Assembly (NCBI GenBank): GCA_016793585.1 | Contig: JAEUJR010000718.1 | Location: 1-9,877 of the forward strand | Direction of reading: 5' to 3' | Source: Archangium sp. | GTDB lineage: Bacteria; Myxococcota; Myxococcia; Myxococcales; Myxococcaceae | DNA: 9,877 nucleotides | In this document: in pieces, positions 1-6,318 of the stretch | Layout: each line of letters begins with the position of its first letter | Numbering within the stretch: position 1 is the stretch's first letter | Program-made: the position numbers and the translations under genes | The notes under the pieces: generated by a model | What the model was told of the DNA's origin: nothing | Database searches by the model: none | Seen by the model: only the letters and a program-made list of their open reading frames with translations

Positions 1-93
1 GGAACGACGGGAGTCGTGGGGCGAGTGACGCGATCGGGTATGTGACCTCCAACAGCGGGAACCGGAAACGCCAGCTCTCCCACGATTCGACCA

Positions 94-108
94 GGGGCAA
101 CAAGCCCC
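94..108 (-). terminator. Possible hairpin terminator after the lipoprotein operon
   Basis: A perfect 5-bp GC stem (GGGGC/GCCCC) with a 5-base loop begins 10 bases past the stop codon of the small lipoprotein gene. Read on the minus strand it is GGGGC-TTGTT-GCCCC. No T-run follows, so it is not a textbook intrinsic terminator; in a GC-rich genome it may still aid termination or protect the 3' end. Support is position and symmetry only. Confidence 0.35.
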
Positions 109-118
109 CCGGAGCGCG

Positions 119-814
119 TCACAGCGCCGAGACGCTCAGCACGTCGAGCTGCAGGAACTGGCCGTCGAACGCTGCGGGCGCCGGCGCGACCTCGGGAGCG
201 ACCAGCGGAACGCCACCATCGTCGCGGTTGCGAATCTGCGAGCGCCGCCCATCGACCGAGCTCGCGAACAACACCACCGTCGCGCCCGCACGCACCTGCA
301 CGGTGAACGTCGTGTCGACGGCATGGCAGACGTACTCACCGCTCGCTCCAGCGTTCAGGGACCAGTGTTGGGGCGGGAAGCTCACCTCGAGGCGGTAGAC
401 GTTCCACGGGTCGCTCGTCGAGGGGTTCGCTTCGGCGCCACGAACGACGAACGGAGCGACCGTGACGCCTCCCACGTAGCCCCGCGTCTCGACCACGCCG
501 CGCACGCGCACCCGAACGTCGTAGAGCCTGCCGGGAACCCCGAGGAGCTTGCGCGACTGGGTGACGTCAGGGCCCGTCAGACAGATGAGCTCGGGGAAGT
601 CGCGGTCGACCGTCAGGCAGGGCAGCTCCCAACGCAGCCCATCGAGGCTCGCGGCGATCTCGACACACCCGCCGTCGACGTCGGCGAAGCCCGCAGCGCA
701 GCGCTCGAGCACGCCCGCGTCGAGCGGAGCGAAGCTGACGAGCTCGGTCCGCCCGCAGCCCGACACGAGAAGGCAGACCGCCAGCGTTCGCGTCAGTTGA
801 TGCCACCGCCGCAC
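119..814 (-). CDS. Small secreted lipoprotein, function unknown
   Basis: This encodes a 231-residue predicted lipoprotein that I do not recognise. From the GTG at 814 it has a short positively charged N-terminus (RRWHQLTR), a hydrophobic stretch and a lipobox VSGC, with lipidated Cys at residue 20. The mature part has a few cysteines, including an ERC-x10-C arrangement near residues 37-49, as is common in myxobacterial surface lipoproteins, and looks beta-rich. The reading frame stays open well upstream, but that part is the shadow of the large lipoprotein gene. The start was chosen because it puts the signal peptide at the N-terminus; a GTG at 820 is an equal alternative, and neither has a clear ribosome binding site. 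The start overlaps the end of the upstream gene by 22 bases, implying co-transcription and probably translational coupling. The two products may work together at the envelope (inference). Confidence 0.75.
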   Translation of the reverse strand: MRRWHQLTRTLAVCLLVSGCGRTELVSFAPLDAGVLERCAAGFADVDGGCVEIAASLDGLRWELPCLTVDRDFPELICLTGPDVTQSRKLLGVPGRLYDVRVRVRGVVETRGYVGGVTVAPFVVRGAEANPSTSDPWNVYRLEVSFPPQHWSLNAGASGEYVCHAVDTTFTVQVRAGATVVLFASSVDGRRSQIRNRDDGGVPLVAPEVAPAPAAFDGQFLQLDVLSVSAL

Positions 815-3800
815 GAGCACACCGAGCGGTTGCACGTCTGGTTCGGCCCACAGCCACCGCAGTCGCTCTTGCAGGTGCACGAGCACGTCGCCGGGTCTGC
901 CTGGTACGCCTGACCGCAGTTGAGCGCTGCCGTGTCGCAGACGCAGCCGCACTGGCCGTTCGAGTTCGCGAAGCGGAAGCCCGCCGGGCAGGTGAACATC
1001 TGACGGCAGTCGCACGAGCAGCTCGTGGTGTTGCACTGCTGGAACGAGGAGCACGTGCCCCCGCAGTCGGCGGTGCAGACGAAGTCGCAGACCTGCGGGT
1101 TGGTGTTGCAGATGGTTCCCGGAGGGCCGTTGCCGCCACAGTCCTGCGGGCACTCGCAGACGCCGTTGGTGCGGTTGCAGGCGAGCCGACCGCGGCAGAA
1201 GTCGGGCTGCGTCGGGTCGTAGTTGGGGTCGTTCACGCAGGGCGGCGGGTTGCCTCCCGGCTGCGGGGTCACGTCGATCCAGTAGCGGTAGGAGACGGCG
1301 GCGCGGTTCATCGCTCCAGCGGGCCGGCAGGCGCCGAAGAACGAGATGGTGCGGTTGATGCCGTCGAAGTCGAAGCCGTTCATGCGGCTGCGCGGCAGAT
1401 CGTTCGGGTTGCACTGCGTCATGTCGACGACGTTCGCCATGGCGACCTTCACCGACGCGCCGATGGGCGGCTTCTGCATGCGGTAGCCGGCGGCGGCGAT
1501 CGCGCTCGTGACGATGTTCGGCACCGAGACGGCGATCGACGGGTACTGCGAACAGTCGGCAGCGGTGTTCGGCAGGCGGGGGTTGCACAAATCGCCGCGC
1601 ACGCCGCCGGTCGCCGAGATCACCTGGCCGTGTTTGTTGTTGTTCGGCTCGGCGTTGCAGGTGCTGCCCTGCGGGCACACGATGCCGTGCACCACGATGC
1701 GGCCACCCGTGCGGTTCGTGTACGTGTTTCCACTGGCGGTGACGGTCGCGTTCGCAGTGGTGAAGAAGGTCGTGTACTGCGCCGCGGTGAGCGCCGACTG
1801 ATCGTCAGCGTCGCCAAGCAGCACGATCACGAGCTGTGCGCCGTCGCGAAGCTTCCCGGCCTGCTCCATCACCGAGGCGGGCGTGATCTGTTGAACCGCG
1901 CGCGCTGCCGACTCGAGGCTGCGTTCAGGGCTCGTTCCACCCGTGCCGACCCAGCAGCCGCCGCTCGAGCCGCCCGTGTTGCAGGCCGGCCCCATCGTCG
2001 CAGGCGGCGTGGGCACCACGGTGTTGCAGCGCATGGCGTTGCAGGTGCTGTTCTGCGTGAGCCACGCACGGAACTGATCGACGTTTCGCGTGAAGCCGCG
2101 CAGGGCGTTGTTGTTGTTGTTCGTGGCGGTGCCGCCGTTGAAATACGACGTCGTCACCATCGCGAGGCGCCAGTCGAGCGACGAGTTCGACAGCTGCGTC
2201 GTCATCTGCGTCGCCGTGGCAGCGAGCGCGCCCTGCGAGGTCGCCATCGAGCACGAGTCGTCGACGACGAAGAGGAAGTCGACCTTCGCGTTGCCCGGCG
2301 TGAAGACCTCGCACTGAGAGGCGTTGTCGTCGCCGAACTGCGCGATGGCCGAGCCGCCCGCCGCGTCAGACATGGTGAAGAGCGGCGCGCCCGAGAAGTT
2401 CGCGATCGGCGTGAGCGCCGCCATCACGACCACCGCCGCGTTCGTGCGGTGCAGCACCTGCACCTGCACGCGGAACGGGCCCATACCGGTGCCCGCGCCC
2501 ACGAGCGAGCCACCGTTCATGCCCACCAACGCGTTGGCGATGGCGTTGGCGCGTGTCTTCACGTCGGTGGTGCCGGCCATGTCGTAGAAGGCCTGCGCCG
2601 CGGGAATGTTGTCCCACGCGGTGAACTGCTGGGTCGTGACGTTGGTGACCGCGCCGACGCCATTGAAGATCGGCCGCAGCTGGGTCTCGTCGACGATGGG
2701 GTTCATGGCGCCGCCGCGCGCCGCTTCACGCCACACCACGAAGGCCACCTGGTTCGTCGGGTCGAAGCCCATCAGGCCTCGCCGCTGCCCCATGACGACG
2801 ATGGGGCTGACCTCGGTGAACGACGCGGGCAGGCCGAGCTGCAGATCGGGGTCGGCCTCGGAGCGGAACAGCACCGGCCTCAGGTTCGTGCGCGTGCAGG
2901 CCTGGCCAGCGGGCCCCATGCCGTCGGTCATGTCGTTGGGGTTCAGCTCGCCGGGGTCGACGCGCCCGTTCTGGTTCGTGTCTTCCGCCCCGTCGTCGAT
3001 GCCGTCGCCGTCGGTGTCGCGGTTCGTCGGGTTGGTCGTCGTCGAGGGGTCGGCGTCGACGGGCACGTTCGTGCAGTTCGTCGCGTCGGCGATGAGCGCG
3101 GTCGTGAGGCCGCTCTCGACGCCATCGGTCACGCCGTCGCCGTCGGAGTCACGCTTGCGGGGGTCGGTCTCGCCCATGTCGACGACGCCGTTCGCGTTGA
3201 GATCCTCTCCGCGCACCATGCCGCCGTCTCCACGCACGGCCGAAGGCCCGTCGAGCAGGCCATCGCAGTCGGTGTCGACGCGCAGCGGGTTCGTCTCGCC
3301 AGCGTCGAAGAAGCCGTTCTTGTTCGTGTCCTCCACGCCGTCGCTGATGCCGTCGCCGTCGGTGTCGGCGCGCATCGGGTCGGTCTCTCCCGGGTCGACC
3401 ATGCCGTTGCGGTTCTTGTCTTCGATGGTGTTCGGCAGGCCATCGTTGTCGGCGTCGGGGTTGTTCGCGGGGCCGCAGTCGGAGGCGAGGTTCGGGTTCG
3501 TCTCTCCCGTGTCGACGACGCCGTTCTGGTTGAAGTCCTCCGCGCCGTCGAGGCACGTGTCACCATCGGAGTCGCGGTTCGTCGGGTTCGTGCGCGTCAC
3601 CGTCAGCTCGATGCCATCGGCGATGCGATCCATGTCGGTGTCACGCGCGCGAGGGTCGGTCTCTCCGGGGTCGACCGTGCCGTTCTTGTTCGCGTCTTCG
3701 GCGCCGTCGGCCAGCGTGTCCTGGTCGGTGTCGGTCGTGGTCGGGTCGGTCTCGGTCGGCTCGGTGCGGCCGTTGTGGTTCACGTCTTCGAGACCGTCAG

Positions 3801-4251
3801 ACAGCCCGTCGCCGTCGGTGTCAGCGACCGTCGGCAGGGTGCGCGAGCCGGGGTCGGCGTCTCCCATGAAGCTGCAGCGCGCTTCGACCGACATCATCTT
3901 GCCGACCTCGACGCCGTCGAGAATGCCGTCGCCGTCGGTGTCAGGGTTGCTGGGGCTCGTGCGCGCGCCGCCCGAGTAGACGTTGCCGAACTCTTCGGCG
4001 TCAGTCAGCCCATCGCAGTCGGAGTCACGCTGATCGTTGCGGGGATCGTTGGGGTCGACCATCGGGCCTGCGTCGGCCGCGCCTCCACCCAGGCCTGCGC
4101 CGCCACCACCATCGCCCCCGCCGGTTCCCGAACTCCCGCCCGCTTCGCCGCCCGCGCCGCCATCTCCGACCACCGGAGGTTTCGTGTCGCAGTTGCAGGC
4201 GGACACGAGCAGAGCGGCCGCGAGGACCTTGATGAGAAACGATGAGCGCAT
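793..4251 (-). CDS. Large lipoprotein: TSP3 repeats, VWA domain and Cys-rich tail (putative adhesin)
   Basis: This encodes a 1152-residue predicted surface lipoprotein. The chosen ATG (4251) gives a signal peptide directly; an upstream in-frame GTG at 4314 would add 21 residues that do not fit one. Domains in order: signal peptide with lipobox VSAC (lipid Cys19); Gly/Ala-rich linker (about 29-64); eleven thrombospondin-type-3-like repeats of DxDxDGxxDGxEDxNxNG type (76-441); an unrecognised module (442-649); a VWA domain (about 656-934) with MIDAS residues DDSCS at 664-668, a Thr near 773 and GDADD at 813-817; and a tail (1005-1147) with 28 cysteines. TSP3 repeats and VWA MIDAS sites bind divalent metals, and VWA domains usually bind protein or surface ligands, so an adhesin or envelope scaffold is the likely role (inference). 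It is the first gene of a two-gene operon, probably transcribed from the TATACT promoter upstream. The general architecture is clear; the ligand is not. Confidence 0.88.
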   Translation of the reverse strand: MRSSFLIKVLAAALLVSACNCDTKPPVVGDGGAGGEAGGSSGTGGGDGGGGAGLGGGAADAGPMVDPNDPRNDQRDSDCDGLTDAEEFGNVYSGGARTSPSNPDTDGDGILDGVEVGKMMSVEARCSFMGDADPGSRTLPTVADTDGDGLSDGLEDVNHNGRTEPTETDPTTTDTDQDTLADGAEDANKNGTVDPGETDPRARDTDMDRIADGIELTVTRTNPTNRDSDGDTCLDGAEDFNQNGVVDTGETNPNLASDCGPANNPDADNDGLPNTIEDKNRNGMVDPGETDPMRADTDGDGISDGVEDTNKNGFFDAGETNPLRVDTDCDGLLDGPSAVRGDGGMVRGEDLNANGVVDMGETDPRKRDSDGDGVTDGVESGLTTALIADATNCTNVPVDADPSTTTNPTNRDTDGDGIDDGAEDTNQNGRVDPGELNPNDMTDGMGPAGQACTRTNLRPVLFRSEADPDLQLGLPASFTEVSPIVVMGQRRGLMGFDPTNQVAFVVWREAARGGAMNPIVDETQLRPIFNGVGAVTNVTTQQFTAWDNIPAAQAFYDMAGTTDVKTRANAIANALVGMNGGSLVGAGTGMGPFRVQVQVLHRTNAAVVVMAALTPIANFSGAPLFTMSDAAGGSAIAQFGDDNASQCEVFTPGNAKVDFLFVVDDSCSMATSQGALAATATQMTTQLSNSSLDWRLAMVTTSYFNGGTATNNNNNALRGFTRNVDQFRAWLTQNSTCNAMRCNTVVPTPPATMGPACNTGGSSGGCWVGTGGTSPERSLESAARAVQQITPASVMEQAGKLRDGAQLVIVLLGDADDQSALTAAQYTTFFTTANATVTASGNTYTNRTGGRIVVHGIVCPQGSTCNAEPNNNKHGQVISATGGVRGDLCNPRLPNTAADCSQYPSIAVSVPNIVTSAIAAAGYRMQKPPIGASVKVAMANVVDMTQCNPNDLPRSRMNGFDFDGINRTISFFGACRPAGAMNRAAVSYRYWIDVTPQPGGNPPPCVNDPNYDPTQPDFCRGRLACNRTNGVCECPQDCGGNGPPGTICNTNPQVCDFVCTADCGGTCSSFQQCNTTSCSCDCRQMFTCPAGFRFANSNGQCGCVCDTAALNCGQAYQADPATCSCTCKSDCGGCGPNQTCNRSVCSCGGGIN
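811..1239 (-). other. Cys-rich C-terminal domain (28 cysteines)
   Basis: Residues 1005-1147 of the large lipoprotein contain 28 cysteines in about 143 residues, often as CxC, CxCxC, DCGG and GxC. The spacing suggests several small EGF-like or similar disulfide-bonded modules in tandem. The even number is compatible with full oxidation outside the cytoplasm. I cannot assign a named family by eye. Confidence 0.75.
1450..2286 (-). other. VWA domain with complete MIDAS motif
   Basis: This segment encodes about residues 656-934 of the large lipoprotein. It opens with the hydrophobic strand VDFLFVVDDSCSM, whose DxSxS is MIDAS loop 1. TSPERSLES supplies the MIDAS Thr, and the strand LVIVLLGDADDQS supplies the third loop. 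The domain is longer than a minimal VWA of about 200 residues because of Asn/Thr- and Cys-containing insertions, including a run of five Asn. Confidence 0.85.
2107..2121 (-). repeat. (AAC)5 trinucleotide repeat encoding five Asn
   Basis: Five uninterrupted AAC codons on the minus strand (GTT x5 on plus) encode Asn-5 inside the VWA domain of the large lipoprotein. Slippage would stay in frame and change only the Asn count. Confidence 0.9.
2929..4026 (-). repeat. Tandem array of 11 TSP3-like calcium-binding repeats
   Basis: About 1.1 kb of tandem degenerate units, typically 90 bases or 30 residues, lies within the large lipoprotein gene. The common unit reads DTDGDGxxDGxEDxNxNGxxDxGETDP, with the DxDxDG pattern of thrombospondin type 3 and OmpA-linked Ca-binding repeats. 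Units 1, 2, 5, 6, 9 and 10 vary in length or carry insertions with extra Cys. Units 4 and 5 have lost the Gly of DxDxDG (DTDQDT, DTDMDR). Nucleotide similarity is visible as a recurring cgccgtcgccgtcggtgtc motif on the plus strand. Confidence 0.9.
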
Positions 4252-4294
4252 GAGTGCTTTCCGCCTCGGTACCAGTCGGCCGAACAGAGACCCG

Positions 4295-4300
4295 AGTATA
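4295..4300 (-). promoter_or_regulatory. Candidate -10 box (TATACT) for the lipoprotein operon
   Basis: On the minus strand the hexamer TATACT matches the sigma-70 -10 consensus at 5 of 6 positions and is unusually AT-rich for this sequence. It lies 43 bases upstream of the ATG at 4251, giving a predicted leader of roughly 35 bases. I see no good -35 hexamer at 15-18 bases, so an activator or another sigma factor may be needed. The region just before the ATG has only a weak Shine-Dalgarno-like GGCGGAAAG. Confidence 0.4.
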
Positions 4301-4339
4301 CGCAGCGTGACCACGAAGGGGACTTTTGGGCCCCTACCC

Positions 4340-4355
4340 CGGCCTACATCGGCCG
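4340..4355 (-). terminator. Possible hairpin after the glutamine amidotransferase gene
   Basis: An inverted repeat CGGCC-N6-GGCCG starts 4 bases past the stop codon at 4360. It could form a 5-bp GC stem separating the thiE unit from the lipoprotein operon. There is no T-run after it, so this is a weak call. The rest of 4252-4359 holds only the candidate -10 box. Confidence 0.3.
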
Positions 4356-4359
4356 CTGG

Positions 4360-5127
4360 TCAGCCGTGCTGCCGGCGATCTCGGGCCTTGTTGACGAGCG
4401 TTTTGTAGACGCCGAGATGTGGGGGCACGGTCTCGACCATCGCCTCGGGGTGCCACTGCACACCGACCACGAACGAGCCGTCTTTCGACTCGATGCCCTC
4501 GACGACACCATCGGGAGCCACCGCCGACGCTTGCAGCCCGGTGCCCACCGTCTTCACCGCCTGGTGATGGGTCGAGTTCACCATGAGCTGGCCTTTGCCG
4601 ACGCACTCGGCGAGCACCGAACCTTCACGCACTTCGACGGGGTGCAGCGGCTGCGACCGATCGTGGTTCTGCTGATGCGATGCCGCGGTTGGCAGCTCGA
4701 GCTTCAGGTCCTGCACGAGCGTTCCGCCGTAGGCGACGTTGATGAGCTGCATGCCACCGCAGATGCCCAACACGGGAATGCGCCGCTGCAACGCCGCCTT
4801 CAGCACCGCCAGCTCGAACGTCGTACGGGCCGGTTTGGTCGGGCCCATGCCTGCGCGCGCGGTCTCGCCATAGAGCTCGGGCGGAACGTCGAACGCGCCT
4901 CCCGAGATGACGAGGCCCGAGACGCGGTCGAGGTACGCGTCGATCACCAGCGAGTCATCAGAGTACGGCAGCAGAAACGGCAAGCCCCCCGCACGCAGCA
5001 CGGCGTCGGCGTAGGTGGTCTTGAGCTCGTAACGCGGCGTCGGCGTGTCGGGCGTGGGCGCGGTGAGATCCGGCGTGATGGCGATGTTCGGCCGTCGCGG
5101 GTGGTGGTGGCCGTGGGGGGACTTCAT
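4360..5127 (-). CDS. Class I glutamine amidotransferase, PuuD/peptidase C26 family
   Basis: This 255-residue protein belongs to the gamma-glutamyl-gamma-aminobutyrate hydrolase-like family, cytoplasmic enzymes that cleave gamma-glutamyl amide bonds. The start region reads NIAITPD after a short extension. VSGLVISGGAFDVPPELYGE (69-88) is the family's oxyanion/substrate region. The nucleophile is Cys123 in the elbow GICGGMQ, and the catalytic His/Glu are H226 and E228 in QWHPE. VNSTHHQAV (183-191) is the conserved pre-C-terminal motif. All triad residues are present, so it should be active. The substrate is uncertain: no putrescine-pathway genes are nearby, so I withhold the name puuD. The N-terminus has a His-rich extension (GHHHP). 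No in-frame start removes it and no convincing ribosome binding site precedes it. It lies 50 bases downstream of thiE with no obvious terminator between, so the two are probably co-transcribed. Confidence 0.88.
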   Translation of the reverse strand: MKSPHGHHHPRRPNIAITPDLTAPTPDTPTPRYELKTTYADAVLRAGGLPFLLPYSDDSLVIDAYLDRVSGLVISGGAFDVPPELYGETARAGMGPTKPARTTFELAVLKAALQRRIPVLGICGGMQLINVAYGGTLVQDLKLELPTAASHQQNHDRSQPLHPVEVREGSVLAECVGKGQLMVNSTHHQAVKTVGTGLQASAVAPDGVVEGIESKDGSFVVGVQWHPEAMVETVPPHLGVYKTLVNKARDRRQHG

Positions 5128-5177
5128 GGAGGACAGAATGCACGCCCCTGCCCCGGTTCGCGAGAAAGCCGCTCGGT

Positions 5178-5804
5178 TCAGGTGGCGAAGAAGGCGTCTT
5201 GGAGCGCACGCGCCCGGGCCACCACGTCAGGCGCATTGAGCAGGTCGCCCGCGACCGCCGCGCAGTGAGCGCCCGCCCTCGCGACCTGCCCGATCGTCTC
5301 CAGCGTGATGCCAGCGATGCCCACGACCGGCAGCGGGCTCTTCTTCGCGATCGCGCGAAAGGCCTCCAGGCCCAGCGACGGCGCGTTCACCTGCTTGGTC
5401 GAGGTCGTGAAGATGGGGCCCACGCCCACGTGATCGGCGCCTTCGCCAGCGGCCCGTTCGATGTCCGCGAGCGTTCGGGTCGTGGCTCCAATGAGCGCGG
5501 CCGGGCCCAGCAGTCGCCTCGCGACCGAGACCGGCAGGTCGTCCGCGCCAAGGTGCACCCCCGCCGCCTGCCCGACCAGACAGAGATCGACGCGGTCATT
5601 CACGATGACGGGCACGGCTCCCGCGAGAGCCACCACCTCGCGAATCCACTCCAGGGCCAGGCGGTCGGGGGTCTTCTCGAGGCGCAGCTGAATGACCGCC
5701 GCCCCACCCTCGAGGGCCCACCTGGCCTTCGTCGGCACTGGCACCTCTGGGCGCACCCCATCGTCGATCAGCCCGTACAACCCGCGCGGGAGCTTGAGCG
5801 CCAT
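5178..5804 (-). CDS. thiE: Thiamine-phosphate synthase
   Basis: This 208-residue protein fits a ThiE TIM barrel, which joins HMP pyrophosphate and HET-phosphate to give thiamine monophosphate. Motifs in order: QLRLEK (39-44, pyrimidine pyrophosphate contact), VNDRVD (68-73), GVHLGADDLP (82-91, metal ligand region), IGATTRT (105-111), GVGPIFTTSTK (127-137, thiazole phosphate region) and VGIAGIT (161-167, phosphate loop). Length is normal for ThiE. The GVGPIF-T-TK motif favours ThiE over the related TenI, although IAGI in place of the usual IGGI and VAGDLL at the end are mild departures. The ATG is supported by AGGA seven bases upstream. Only 26 bases separate this start from the divergent gene at 5831, leaving no room for an upstream TPP riboswitch. 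No other thiamine gene is in the window. Confidence 0.87.
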   Translation of the reverse strand: MALKLPRGLYGLIDDGVRPEVPVPTKARWALEGGAAVIQLRLEKTPDRLALEWIREVVALAGAVPVIVNDRVDLCLVGQAAGVHLGADDLPVSVARRLLGPAALIGATTRTLADIERAAGEGADHVGVGPIFTTSTKQVNAPSLGLEAFRAIAKKSPLPVVGIAGITLETIGQVARAGAHCAAVAGDLLNAPDVVARARALQDAFFAT

Positions 5805-5812
5805 GGCGGGTT

Positions 5813-5820
5813 CCTATAGA
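5813..5820. promoter_or_regulatory. Shared AT-rich box in the 26-base divergent gap
   Basis: The short gap between thiE (minus) and the 61-residue protein gene (plus) contains CCTATAGA, the only AT-rich block there. On plus, TATAGA (5815-5820) ends 10 bases before the ATG at 5831, and TTGAGC lies 15 bases upstream of it, inside thiE. On minus it reads TATAGG. If used as -10 boxes, both transcripts would be nearly leaderless; on minus the same bases also supply the AGGA ribosome binding site of thiE. This is a weak prediction. Confidence 0.25.
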
Positions 5821-5830
5821 CGCCGCGACC

Positions 5831-6016
5831 ATGAGCGAGAAGACCGAGCTGGATCCCCGCTACCTCGATAAGCGCACCATCGCGCGCTACATCAACCAGG
5901 GCCTCGTCGACGAGAAGGCCTACGAGAAGCACGTGAAGACGCTGGCCGACGTCGCCGAGAAGGCCACGCGCGTCGAGACCGTCTCCGAAGACGACCCGAT
6001 CGACGAAGAGGAGTGA
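5831..6016 (+). CDS. Small acidic hypothetical protein (61 aa), first gene of the DUF1844 operon
   Basis: This encodes a 61-residue soluble protein of unknown function. It has no signal peptide or membrane segment. A central, probably helical segment (LDKRTIARYINQGL, then DEKAYEKHVKTL) is followed by an acidic tail EDDPIDEEE. The reading frame is convincing because codon bias matches its neighbours and its stop lies 5 bases before the ATG of the DUF1844 gene, whose ribosome binding site falls inside this gene's last codons. No ribosome binding site is seen before its own ATG, so a leaderless transcript is possible. The coupling suggests a shared function with the DUF1844 protein (inference). 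Confidence 0.75.
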   Translation: MSEKTELDPRYLDKRTIARYINQGLVDEKAYEKHVKTLADVAEKATRVETVSEDDPIDEEE

Positions 6017-6021
6017 GCTCG

Positions 6022-6315
6022 ATGACCGAGCGTCGTGGTGAGACGTTCGTGATGGAGAGCGACGCCGACACGGTGTCGTTCAGCACGTTCGTGCTGGGCC
6101 TCGCGTCGTCGGCGTTGATTCACCTTGGCGACGCGCCGAACCCCGACACGGGCGGCGCCGCCGTCAACCTCGTGCTGGCGCGCCAATCGCTCGACCTGCT
6201 CGAGCTGCTGCGCAACAAGACGGCCGGCAACCTCACGATCGAAGAAGAGCAGCTCTTCAAGACGCTGCTGACCGATCTGCGGCTGCGCTACGTGCAGAAG
6301 CAACAAGGGAAGTAA
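6022..6315 (+). CDS. DUF1844 domain protein
   Basis: This 97-residue protein matches the DUF1844 family as I know it: the signature FSTFVLGLASSALIHLG near residues 20-36, then a helix LVLARQSLDLLELLRNKTAGNL, then TIEEEQLFKTLLTDLRLRYV at the end. The family is small, mostly helical and without an established function. It recurs in Proteobacteria, Acidobacteria and other phyla. The ATG at 6022 was chosen because a strong Shine-Dalgarno GAGGAG (6008-6013) sits 8 bases upstream. An in-frame GTG at 6013 overlaps that motif and is less likely. It is flanked at 5 and 3 bases by its neighbours, so the three genes form one operon. The downstream membrane protein is a candidate partner. Confidence 0.85.
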   Translation: MTERRGETFVMESDADTVSFSTFVLGLASSALIHLGDAPNPDTGGAAVNLVLARQSLDLLELLRNKTAGNLTIEEEQLFKTLLTDLRLRYVQKQQGK

Positions 6316-6318
6316 CCC

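Noticed and set aside
3..398. Plus-strand open frame entering from the left edge and ending at 398
   Set aside because: Most of it lies antisense to the lipoprotein gene, its composition is low-complexity and it has no motif. The first 118 bases hold no supportable gene; a minus-strand GTG at 83 opens a frame to the edge but is too short to judge.
815..1678. Upstream extension of the small lipoprotein reading frame
   Set aside because: The frame is open but Arg/Leu/Pro-rich low-complexity protein overlapping the well-supported Cys-rich domain in another frame. The signal peptide at 814 marks the true start.
2606..3979. 457-codon plus-strand open frame rich in Ser and Pro
   Set aside because: It lies antisense to the TSP3 array, and its SPSVS/FVSPG periodicity follows the repeat unit. 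It has no ribosome binding site or recognisable domain.
1630..4245. 871-codon open frame on the plus strand opposite the large lipoprotein gene
   Set aside because: It is rich in Val/Arg/Gly/Ala with a periodicity mirroring the TSP3 repeats (VGV, RVG, VDHAV patterns). The minus-strand frame has a lipobox, known domains and a MIDAS, so the plus frame is an antisense shadow caused by GC-rich codons.
4366..5268. 300-codon plus-strand frame opposite the glutamine amidotransferase
   Set aside because: It is His/Arg-rich shadow protein; the opposite strand has the complete catalytic triad.
5805..5830. TPP riboswitch for thiE
   Set aside because: Only 26 bases lie upstream of the start before the divergent gene, and no THI-box motif is visible.
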